A stretch of DNA of 64,000 nt from Ampelocalamus luodianensis (taxonomy: Eukaryota > Streptophyta > Magnoliopsida > Poales > Poaceae): contig JAYEVH010000247.1 in NCBI GenBank assembly GCA_036346255.1, positions 62,001 to 126,000 of the forward strand, given 5' to 3'. The stretch's first letter is position 1. Every line of letters begins with the position of its first letter. Position numbers and translations under genes: made by a program. The notes below the pieces were generated by a model. The model made no database searches, was not told the DNA's origin, and was given only the letters and a program-made list of their open reading frames with translations. This document shows, one piece after another, positions 22,001 to 31,669 of the stretch.

Positions 22001-23322
22001 TGATCTTGATCACACAAATACTTATATTATTCCATTATGTCCAATCCTTGTGTTTTATTGATCTACAAATCAAAAGCGAAAACAAAACTATATCTTGACT
22101 TGGGCACAATGGTATGTTGGTGTGATCTGATGGGTGTGAATGGATTGGTGCCTAAGTCCCTAAGGACCGAGTTACTTGTGCCATTGATCCAAGCAATTGT
22201 TGCGTGCTAACCACACAAGAGGGATATGGGACCTCTCTTGACTAAGTACTCTGGGAGATGTTAATTATGAGCTGGTCGGTGGGTGTGTTCTTGTGTGTGT
22301 GTGTGTGGTGTGGGAGGGGAGCATTAACAGTCCGGTTAGGCTGTCTAATGTGTCCTTATCCCCATGGGTTGCGGCTCTTAATTAGCATCGTCCATTGGAA
22401 AGCGTCTTGTTAGACTTAGCCGTGCCCGCATACCAAAGGAAGTATGCTAACCGTGGCTGGTGGAAAGGCGGTATATCGTGTGGGTACATTGGTACACCCC
22501 TGCAGGTTAAAACTATTCGAATAGCCTCGCCCTAGGTTATGGACACACTTGGTTATTTCACCAAGAACTAGACTACAACATTTTAAAACTTAAAACTTGA
22601 CATGGGTGGTATGAAGGGTACTTCATGCTATTGTTGTGGTGGCCATTGGGTTAGTCACTTCGAGGATGTGTCATCTACCTATTGTTATATTGGTCTCTCT
22701 TTTATTTGAACAATAAGATTTAATTGCCAACTTGCTTTTAAATGTATTACCTTATTGCAAAGAAAACTTGCTTTATCTTTGAAAATAAGTCGAGCCTCCT
22801 CCACTTAAATAAAGCTTGCATGTAGTTAATTATAGTTCTTTATCTTACACGTCGGTCTTGCGAGTACAAAAACAATTTTTGTACTCGGATGTTATCTTAA
22901 TTGTTTTGTTGCAGAGGAAGAAGGTGAGCTCGAGGCCTCACTTTTGTGAGATTTGTTGTGGCGGTGTGCGGGCGATTAGCTTGGCGGTCCTGGTCGGTTG
23001 CCTTGTGGGTAAAGGCACACCGATTGGCTTTTGTTTATCGACATCTTATGGCCCTTTGCTTCCATTTGTTTAATTTAGTTACTTATGTTTTATTTGGCGT
23101 CGGCCTCTCTTTGTAATAACTCTCTTTATATTATGTATGTCTTCGATTTGTTGCTTTAGCTTGGCTCTATGTGTATGAATGGAATTGATGCATATTTTTG
23201 TAGCAGGTGTGTATCTTGCATTTAGGAAGTATACATATCTCGAGGCTTAGTTTATTTGATTTGTCTTTGCTAGGACCAAGTGGGTGGTTAAGCGGTACAA
23301 GCCGAATAAAGGGGTCCTCACA
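19006..23322 (+). repeat. Gypsy 1, 3' LTR (4,317 bp)
   Basis: It begins TGTAACATCC and ends GGTCCTCACA, and aligns end to end with the 5' LTR. Differences are mostly one- or two-base gaps at CAG/CTG sites, for example CTTCGATTTG at 23141 against CTTCTGATTTG in the other copy. The shared module copy is at 22476-22548, and the AG|GCAAG site at 21720/21721. Confidence 0.95.
22476..22548 (+). promoter_or_regulatory. Shared LTR module, gypsy 1 3' LTR copy
   Basis: The same module as at 12972-13043. Here the palindromic part reads CTATTCGAATAG in full. Confidence 0.75.
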
Positions 23323-23327
23323 TTGCC

Positions 23328-23395
23328 CCTCCCTAATTCAACTCACGGTCGGCATGTATCCAACTCATCCCTTCGCTCCTTCTATCGGCTCCATC
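23328..23395 (+). repeat. MULE left terminal inverted repeat, inner part
   Basis: It continues the repeat interrupted at 9492. It matches the reverse complement of about 24769-24839, including GCATGTATCCAACTCATCCC and CGCTCCTTCTAT. Confidence 0.85.
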
Positions 23396-23830
23396 CCTAA
23401 TCCCTTTAGTCATGCCAGAGCCCGGAGAAACTCGAGTGAGTTCAAGCGATCCCGAGCACCCCGCGCCTTCCCGAGCACCCGCGGCGCCGCCGCCACTGTC
23501 GACGCCGCACCTCCCGAGCTCTTCCTTCGGGTGACCCAGCAAAGCCGGCGCGCCGCCTCACTGTCGGCGCGGCGTCAGCCGTGCCTCCCGAGCTCCTTTG
23601 GGAGTCGACCCCAGCCAGTCGGCGCGCCGCCGCCAGCGCCTCCCGAGCTCCCTTTCGAGCTCGACCCCCAGAAGGCCGACGCGTATCCGGGCTTGCCACT
23701 AGTTCGCCCGCCGCGCTTGGTGCGGCTGCGTGTTCCCCGTTCGTGTCGCCGCTCCGGTCGTTCCAAGCCCGCCTTCCCCCAATCGGAGCAGAAGCATGGA
23801 TCCGAAGCAGAAGCAGTAGCATATTCAAGT
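23396..23830. other. GC-rich internal segment of the MULE
   Basis: This is a strongly GC-rich block with repeated CCTCCCGAGCTC units (at about 23510, 23583 and 23640). Open frames run on both strands, as expected from base composition alone. No domain is recognised. It could be captured host-gene sequence (Pack-MULE style) or the 5' exon of the old transposase gene; the sequence alone does not decide. Confidence 0.4.
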
Positions 23831-24099
23831 TCTTGTGTATTTCTTGACAATATTATGAATTCTCATTTGTACATTCTTTGAAGTGTGTGACCGGACAATA
23901 TTGTGAATTGTGATGTCCATTGTACAAACATCGAAATGTGATATCCGAATGTTGATTATATACTAAATTAGACAATATCTAAATGTTGACAATATTGTGA
24001 TGCTCGGTCGAAAAGCAAGCTGAATTGTATACGAGAGAGTGATATGGAGTATGCAACAATGACAACTCACAATGAAATGCTCACAGCAGAAAGGACATC

Positions 24100-24561
24100 A
24101 TAAACATGCATTGAGAGTTGGTGTGTCAAAAGGAGTGGAGGACTAGAAGCGCTCGATGCATTTCCGATTAACGATCCGTCTATCATTGACCATTTTATGA
24201 AGATGCCTCAAGAACAAAACAATATCTACATCGACCTCAAATAATCCGAACATCGAATGCATATGCTCATTCAATTGTGTTATCCATCCTAGCTGAAAAT
24301 ATCGACTTCATGTATGGTATAGTATGGTGATTTAGGTTCCTTTTGCGATCTGTTTGGTGCCATGTACATATAGTATGGCATGTCGGGCATCACCAATGAG
24401 ATAGCCTTTGCTACAATTGCATCTTGGCGTGAAAAAACAATCCTAGGTGCCCGTCCGGACATTGCGTGCAAGAAGGTCTCAACGACCACCTGGAATGATT
24501 CAACAATATCATCATACATAAGTGCCATTCCAAGCAAAATCGGACCAGTGGAATGATTCAA
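24100..24561 (-). pseudogene. FAR1/FRS-type MULE transposase fragment
   Basis: On the minus strand, 24561-24289 reads LLGMALMYDDIVESFQ, then VETFLHAMSGRAPR and AIVAKAISLVMPD. This is the order and wording of the MULE transposase domain in FAR1/FHY3-related proteins: DES(V/I)ESF, ETF-x-AMSG, a catalytic Asp region and AKAI. The expected Asp-Gln-Asp of the catalytic site reads RQD here, so a catalytic residue has changed. Beyond 24289 the frame decays quickly with stops. In host plants FAR1-family proteins are light-signalling factors domesticated from this transposase; here it is simply the deleted transposase of the element. Confidence 0.65.
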
Positions 24562-24768
24562 CGGTGGTTGGAAGATACGGCGCGAGAGGGGCTTGGAGCT
24601 CGGGGCGGTGACTGGGAATGCGGCTGCTTTGTGGCAGGAGCGAGGAGCAAGGCCGGGATGCGCGGCCGACGGAAGGGGCGGAGACCGGACGGGAGCACGG
24701 TGGAGCGGCGCTGTTCACTAGGGCGGCGTGCCCTAGTTCATCCGTGTTCATCGCGTGGTTATCACTAT

Positions 24769-25011
24769 CGGAAGGAGCCGGATAGAAGGAGCGAGAGGGA
24801 TGAGTTGGATACATGCTGACCATAGTTGAATTGGGAGGGTGCAAAGGGAAGTTCAAATGTGGAATTGATGAAAAATGGGAGAAAAGGAAAGAAAAGAAAA
24901 TGGCAAATTTCAAATGAAGAAGAATCTGGAGTGGCATATTTCTAATTTCGTGATACTGAGTGGCATATCTCGAAGTGGCGACTTTCTCAGTGGCATATAT
25001 CAAATTTTGCC
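24769..25011 (-). repeat. MULE right terminal inverted repeat (about 243 bp)
   Basis: Reverse complement of the left repeat. Read inward it carries GCCACT repeated four times within about 85 bp, often after ATAT or GATAT. Confidence 0.9.
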
Positions 25012-25020
25012 ATAGATCTA
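25012..25020. repeat. Right 9-bp target duplication of the MULE
   Basis: ATAGATCTA, identical to 9315-9323. Confidence 0.92.
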
Positions 25021-27322
25021 TCTCCAATTAGGATCCCCAAATAAGCCATAGGCAAAGAAGCCATCTTGTAATTAAAAATGTTTGACACTCTAGCAGATTC
25101 TTCTTTATCCACCCCAAGCACAAACACTTCACTTTTGTGATAGTTTATTTTCAAACCAGACATCATTCAAAGCAATAAAGAAGAAATTTCAAGTTAAGAA
25201 AAGATTTCTCCTCGTACTCTAGCATAATCATAGTGTCATCAGCATACTACAGAATGGGGACCCCCCTCCAGGAACCAAATGAGAAATCACCCCTTGATCA
25301 AACTATTTTCTTGAGCTCTAGTAATGATCTCAGCTAAAGCATCTGCAGCCAAATTGAAAAGAAGAGGAGATAAAGGATCTCCTTGCCTCAATCCTCTATA
25401 AGTCTTAAGTATGGTGCAACTTCCCCATTGATGTTAATGCTAACCTTACCCGTTTTGACTGTTCTCATGACCTGTTCAATCCAAATCTTAGAGAAACCTT
25501 TTCTCATCATTACTTCCTCTAACAAACTCCACTGTATCTTATCATAAGCCTTTTCAAAATCCAACTTCAAAATCACCCCTTTCTTCTTAGAACATCTGAT
25601 CTCATGAGTAATCTCATGAAGAGCAACCACTTCGTCCAAAATGTGTCTACCCTTGATAAAAGCAGACTGGCAATCATTGACAACCTTATCAGCAACCAAC
25701 CCCAGCCTATTAGCTAATAATTTGGTCAAAATCTTAAAACTAACATTCAAAAGGCAAATATGTCTGAACTGCTTTATATTATTGGCTTCTTTAAGTTTAG
25801 GAATAAAAGTAATCACCCCAAAATTTAATCTTTTCAGATCCAGAGTTCCTTTAGAAAAGTCAGTCACCATCCTTAGGAACTAGTTCTTAGTTACCCCCAG
25901 AATTCCTTATAGAAAAAGCTGGGAAAACCATTAGGACCAGGTATTGAATTGCTTGGTAATTCTTTAATAACTTGCCAAACCTCATCCTCAGTAAAATCCT
26001 GAACTAGAGCTAAATTATCTAAATATGAAACTCTCAAATTACTCCTCCAAATCCCATTAGCTAAACCCACTTCTTGGCTTCCTTCATACCCAAAAAGTTT
26101 TTTTATAAAAATCATAAATATGTCTCCAGACATCCTCTTTTCTGGTCAAAAGAACACCATCATGCTCCAGACTAAAAATGTAATTCTTCCTTCTCCTCCC
26201 ATTAGCACAATTATAAAAATATCAAGTATTTGCATTACCTTGAGTGATCCAATCTAAACCACTCCTTTGATACCAGTGCTTCTCCTCCATTTCATAAGTC
26301 TTCTCTAATTCAGATTCAATAAAATACCTCTGTAACCACTCATCAGGATTTAACCCCATCACCACTGCTAAAGAATCTAAATGCTTGAGCTGATCTAGAA
26401 AACCTTTTTTCTTCCTCCTGTACTCTCCATTCATATTAACATCCCAACCTCTCAGAAAACTTCTCAGAAGAGCTATACAGCCATTCCATCTGTCAAGAGA
26501 ATAAACCTTATTCGTAGTTCTCTAGCCAATTTCCAGCCATTTTTTATGAAAAACTCCCTTGAAAGTCTCTTGACAGAGCTATTTCTTTTCAAAGTAGAAT
26601 CTCCATGTCTTAACAACATCATCTTCTCCAAAATTTATTAAGATAGGATTGTAATCAGATCCAACTTTGATTAGACTTTGAACATGACACAAAGGAAAAT
26701 GAACCTCCCAATTAGTTGAAATCAAAATCCTATCTAGATTCACCATAATGGGGCACTTTTGTTTATTAGACCAAGTAAATTTAGCACCTCCTTTTTTATC
26801 TCAAGTAACTTGTTATCAAAGATAAAATCATTAAAAAGTGTCATAAGGCTAAAATTTAGATTACTGGAATTCTTATCTCCTGCTTCTCTGTTCAGATTAA
26901 ATCTCCTCCCATAACCAAAGGAATGGTAGCATTCTTACATTTTCTATCCAACTCTTCCAGAAATCTCTGAGACATATCATGATGAGCTAGCCCATAAACT
27001 ACTATCAGCTCCCATCTGAAATTACTCAACCTGCTTCTAACCCCCATGCTAACAAAAAATTACCTGAGTCACAACTTTCCACTTCTAGAAAATCTTCCTT
27101 AACCCCCAACAAAATACCACCTGAATGCCCAACTGCAGGAATCCAGTGCCATTTGAAAGAAAGATTTCCAACCAGGTTCCTAAGTTCTCGCACACAAAAT
27201 TGTTTCTTGATAGTTTCTTGCACCCCAATAGCATCCAACTTTTCAGTGATAACCAACTCTTTGAGTTGTCTCCTTCTAGCAGCCTTACCTAATCCTCTAA
27301 TATTCCAAAATAAAAATTTCAT
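25021..27322 (-). pseudogene. LINE ORF2, N-terminal part: endonuclease and reverse transcriptase
   Basis: ORF2 starts near 27322 with MKFLFWNIRGLGKAARRRQL, the start of an apurinic-type endonuclease (the first Asn and the Glu of VQET are catalytic). That domain runs through GHSGGILLGV and then loses frame between 27025 and 26450. 26434-26222 and 26133-25891 continue the linker. 25870-25388 gives RT palm motifs (FIPKLKEANNIKQFR, SAFIKGRHILDE, KLDFEKAYDKIQW). Catalytic YADD is at 25235-25246. The protein nicks DNA and copies the LINE RNA at the nick. Many stops and shifts make this copy inactive. It joins directly to 9314 once the MULE is removed. Confidence 0.88.
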
Positions 27323-28142
27323 GATTTAGAAGCATTTTGGCCAACACCCCCTTTTTCAGCTTATCATTCTTCCTCTTATTCAATGTGAAATCTGAAGCAC
27401 CCCTTTTGTCATTATCAATTATATTTAAACATTCACCCCCCTTAGAATTTTTTTCTTCAGAATCTTGGAGCTCCTGATCCTTATTTGCTAACTTTTCCTT
27501 CTCAGCTCTAGACACAGCATCTCTTACGAGCTCCTGAGCCTGCATGGATGAGATCACTTCCCTAGCACTTTGAGAGTGTTTTCCCAAGACAATCCCACAA
27601 GATGTAGCAACTTGCTCTAAATAATCAATAGAAGCATTATTAAGGACATTAAAAGGGTTTTCAGGTGTACCTTGTGATTCCAAATTCTGAATGGACTTCA
27701 AATTAGATGCCGCCTTCTCCATGGGGATCCCATGATCCTGGATCCTTGAGCTTTTCCTAGTGGCTTGTTGAGGTTCGAGAATTTTATGTTTCCTTCCCTT
27801 CTTTTTAGGTGATACCCATAATTCTGTCACCCCCTCATTATCAAGGACTCCCATTGAATCCTTGTCACTTTCCTTATGATGCAAACCAATTTCAGCCTCT
27901 GGCTTATCAACCTTTCCTTTGTCCAGGTCAACCAAATCCTCTGAAATCATACACCTCCTCCCAGAAAGTATAATGTTGTCTTGAGAAAGCACTATTTCAT
28001 TCAAAGACTTTTTCTCAAAAGATTGCCTCTTACCTGGAGGAATCTGTAAACAAGGCCATAAAGATGCAGACAGCAAAGCAGGACCCCCCTTAGTATGAAC
28101 CACTATATCCCTCTGAGAAGGTTCAAGACTGTACCATCCCAA
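27297..28142 (-). pseudogene. LINE ORF1, C-terminal part
   Basis: An open stretch of about 280 residues ends just inside the start of ORF2 (overlap near 27297-27322). It is rich in Lys/Glu/Ser and has no recognised domain. This matches the variable hydrophilic C-terminus of plant L1-type ORF1 proteins, which bind the LINE RNA. It is cut at 28142 by the LTR insertion; the N-terminal part is at 31670-33390. Confidence 0.7.
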
Positions 28143-28908
28143 GGTTATGTTACCAAAATTAAAATAAAATAAAATTATTATTTTATTGAATTTCCTAAAA
28201 TTTGATAGAGTTTCATTACTTTATTTGAATTTCTGAAGTTTTAAAAGTCAAATTTAAAATTTATTTGAAGTTCTTGAAGTTTTATTGGATTTAAATTGAA
28301 AAATAAAAATTTGCTTAATTTTCTGAGTTTTTAAAAGCTTTTTCTTAAATATTTTAAAGCCAAAACAATTTATTTGCAAAAATAAAAGCCAACTTTAAGT
28401 TGGAAGTAATGTTATTAAGTCCAAAATAAGTATGAGAATTTCTGTGAATTTTTCCATAATTTTTGGATTTGTTTTGCTATTTTCTAAAAGCCAAAAGGAA
28501 TTAACTGATTATTTAAATAGCAAAATCATTTAAAAATCCAGAAATTCTATCAGGCCGAAACTCCTCTGGCCCACTCCTTTTCACCGCGCCTCCGGCCCAG
28601 TCGGCCCGCTCCTCTCTTTCTCTCTTTCACCCGCACTCGGCCCCACCCGTCACCCTCTCCATCTCTCTGTCGCGTGGGCCCGCGCCCCTTTCTTCCCCAC
28701 CCTTCTTCTTCCTTCCGCGCGGCCGCGCCCGAAAAACGCCGCCATTTTTGGCCCCGTAAACCCCGCATGCGTGCGCACGAACCCAGCGCCCCAACCGCCT
28801 TCTTCCCCCATGTTCTCCCTCTCTCTCCACGCCCGATTCTCCCGCGCGCCCAACCGCCGCCGCCGCCTCGGCCGTGCACGATCTCGCCGTCCCGGCCTCC
28901 CCATGGCC

Positions 28909-28916
28909 TATAAAAG
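28909..28916 (+). promoter_or_regulatory. TATA box of the solo LTR
   Basis: TATAAAAG in a GC-rich context, followed within about 40 bp by a CT-rich tract, a typical plant LTR promoter. Confidence 0.6.
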
Positions 28917-30950
28917 GGAGCCTCGTGTGCGCCCCTTCCTCCTCATCTCCTCCCCCTCACTCATTCCTCCCCCTCCGCGTTTGTCTCGCCGGATTTGGAG
29001 TTTTACCGCCGTCGGCCGCCGCCTCTTCCGCCGCCTCTAGCGTCGCCACCATCGCCGCTCTCGCCTCGCCGCCGCCACCAACGGCATCGCCGTAGCCTCG
29101 CCTACGCCGTGCGCGCCGCGCCGCCCGGCGCCACCGGAACGCGCGTCGCCACCGTCGAGCCACGCGCGCGCCGCTAAACCTCGCCGCGGCAGCAGCGCGC
29201 GAAGCCGCACGCCGCCGTGGTAGCACCGAAGCTCCCGCGCTCTCTCTCTCTTTGCCGCTCGCGGACCTCGCCGGCGCTGCTCGGCGGCGCCATCGAACCG
29301 AGCGCCACCTCGCCGACGCCGGCGTGGCGGCCATGTGGCGCCACGTGCTTGCCACCTGGCGCGACTCAACGCCACATTGCCACCCTCGCTCCGTGTCCGC
29401 CCGTGGCACGCTGCGGTACGATCCACCGACCGAGCCGAAGGTCCCATGGACTTGGTCAATAGGGACTATGTCAATGACATGTGGACCCCACATGTCAGAA
29501 ATTCATTTTAATTCTTTAAATTCCGAAATCCTTAGGGCTGACGTCAGCATTGCGCAATAATTAGCTTTTCCAGTAGAAAAATAATTCAGAAAATTCAATT
29601 AATTTGCAGATTTAGTTTAAAACTTCTAAAATTCATATCTTTTGCATCTGAACTCCAAATTGGGTGTTTCAAATTGCAAAATTTGTATAAAATCATTATC
29701 TAGCTAACTAAACTAAAATTATTTAATTTTGAGTTCATTTGACCACAAATTTCTTTAAACCCTAAATCTATCATTTCATGTAATTTCAAACTTCGAAAGC
29801 TCATATCTTTTGCATCCAAACTCCGATTGAGCCCATTCAAATTTCTAAATTTATCTAAATTCAAGATCTAGCTATCTAAACTAAAGTTAATCAATTTGGA
29901 GTTAATTTGAATCTTATTTGAATTTGGTTTGAATTTGGCTTATTTTCACGTATAGATTTCGACGACTTCGGAGAGTCAGATTTCGACACCGTTGAAGAGC
30001 ACATAAGAGGATTGATTTTGACTGTGTGATCATCGTGCTTGTACACATAGACTACCTGGAGAAAGTGCTTGTGGGTACTAGGTGACCTGTTAAGAAAAAC
30101 AACATCACCTTAGTATCAGTTGATCTGTTCACCTCAAGCGAGGCAAGTTACATTCTTGATCATATTTGCACCCATTATTTAAAATTATTTAAATTCTGTT
30201 TCAAATTGTTATTGCATGCTTATTTATATTCAGTAGTTTAAATTCCTGTTTTAAATTTATAGCTATGCCTAAAATCCTTTGTATGACCAATTTTGATATC
30301 AAATCAAACATATTGTCACCCTAGATAAAAACCTAGTTGATACAATAGTATGGACTAGGATCATATGAAAAATATTGTGCTTAGCCATGCTTATAAGATC
30401 ACATATGTTTTATTTAGGGAATTTCAGCCAAAAGTCAAATGTTGTTTAAATTGTACCCTTGGCATTGGTGTGTCATGGGAGTTTTACAAATGCTTGAAAA
30501 ATAAAATAAAATGATGGTTTGGACTTGGCGAATTGGTGGTGCAGTGGGTGCGAGGTTTATGCAGGCTCAACTGGGTAGGTTGAGGCCCAGGGTTCTGTTG
30601 GTTGTCGCCCATGTCAGTTAAGGACCGGTCTTCGAGCCGCATCTTGCTATGCCACCACCGTAATACCACATGTCCTCAGTATGGGGAGTAGGACCTGGCT
30701 GACTAATTTGCAAAGTTCCATCGCGGTCGATCCAACTGTTTCGGTGGATTGTCTTTCATGACTATGTTGTCCCACGGCTCAAGAGGGGCCCCTAAGCCGC
30801 GGATTTCCATCCAAGCGGGAGGCGAAACCCAGAGAGGGTGGACTACGGTGGAATGACGCATTGTAAAAAGCCTTGTCACGTGCTCTAGACCGCTTACCTA
30901 AGGTAGTGAGCGGTGGTATCGACGGATGCCAAACAAACTAGAGAAGTCGT

Positions 30951-31024
30951 GTCTTGTGGGTAAAGTTGTACAACCTCTGCAGTGTAAAACTATTCGAATA
31001 GCCGTGTCCACGGTCATGGACATG
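30951..31024 (+). promoter_or_regulatory. Shared LTR module, solo LTR copy
   Basis: The fullest copy: TTGTGGGTAAAGTTGTACA, CTCTGCAGTGTAAAA, CTATTCGAATAG, CCGTGTCCACGG and TCATGGACA follow one another. It contains two perfect inverted repeats (CTATTCGAATAG and CCGTG-TC-CACGG). Confidence 0.8.
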
Positions 31025-31669
31025 CTGGCAAAGCCACTCAAAGTTAGACTTCGTTTTCAAAATGTTTTTGTAAAACAGTTTGACATGGATGGGTGTCTAT
31101 GAGAAAAGTTATGGGTTGAAGCCCCGGGTTGGTGCCCGTGGTTATGTTGGTGTTAGGTTGGTGCCTACACTATCTTTATCAATTCAAAATCTATTTTGGA
31201 TTTATAAAATTTGAGCTTTCGAACTTAGTATGGTATTTAATGTCAAATGCTGTTTTTGCACAAATAACCCTATAAGCCTTTCTATTGTTACATCCATGTA
31301 TGCATGTCATTCTGTTACCTGACGGGTGTAACTTGCGAGCACGGAAGTTGTGCTCATCTTGCTTTATGCAAACAAAATTTCAGAGGAGAAGGACTTCGCT
31401 TCAGGTGTGGATCATGACGACTAGGTCGCTACGGTCGATTACCGTGGCGATTCTTTGGACCCTACTACTTCTTCATCGTCTTCATTTGTGTTTATTTAAT
31501 GTTGCCCTGTAAGGCTATCTTGTAATCAACTCTGTTGTCATTTAATAGATTTTAGCGTTTATGGTTGTGCTATCACACTTGTTTACTGTGTGAGCTAGCC
31601 ACTGATCATGGGACTAGTTCAGTTATGCACAGAAGATCTGGGATGTTAATCCCGGGTCTTACAAAGAGG

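Larger units (their letters stand above)
9493..23322 (+). mobile_element. Gypsy 1: complete Ty3/gypsy chromovirus (Tekay/Del-like)
   Basis: The element is 13,830 bp with two near-identical 4.3-kb LTRs, a 5-bp target duplication TTGCC, an initiator-Met primer site, gag, pol in the order protease, reverse transcriptase, RNase H, integrase, then a chromodomain and a polypurine tract. Integrase after RT places it in Ty3/gypsy. The C-terminal chromodomain and very long LTRs suggest the Tekay/Del lineage of chromoviruses, which is an inference from structure. Gag-pol is broken by several shifts and one stop, many of them possibly sequence artefacts (see findings). It sits inside the left terminal repeat of the MULE. 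Confidence 0.92.
9324..25011. mobile_element. Mutator-like element (MULE) carrying a nested gypsy retrotransposon
   Basis: The ends are inverted repeats beginning (G/A)GCAAAATTTGATATAT and extending about 240 bp, bounded by exact 9-bp duplications. Without the 13.8-kb gypsy insertion the element would be about 1.85 kb. It holds a GC-rich segment (about 23396-23830) and a fragment of a FAR1-type transposase on the minus strand (24289-24561), so it is an internally deleted relative of FAR1-class MULEs. It landed in LINE ORF2; dropping it and one duplication restores the LINE reading frame across the join. Confidence 0.92.
28148..31663 (+). mobile_element. Solo-LTR-like segment, gypsy type (about 3.5 kb)
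   Basis: It begins TGTTACCAAAATT and ends CCCGGGTCTTACA, both plausible LTR ends (TG...CA). It has no coding sequence of its own. It has the layout of the other long LTRs here: AT-rich start, GC-rich centre with a TATA box at 28909, a possible leader exon ending at AG|GCAAGT (30142), and the shared module at 30951-31024. It lies inside LINE ORF1. No clean 5-bp target duplication could be found, so the ends are approximate, or the flanks were altered after insertion. Confidence 0.7.

Noticed and set aside
23396..23830. A host gene captured by the MULE (Pack-MULE)
   Set aside because: No exon, intron or domain can be tied to a host gene from this sequence; the GC-rich block might be native to the element. 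Left as unassigned.
28560..29500. Arg/Pro-rich frames on both strands near 28.6-29.5 kb
   Set aside because: They belong to the GC-rich promoter-leader of the solo LTR; both strands are open because of base composition.
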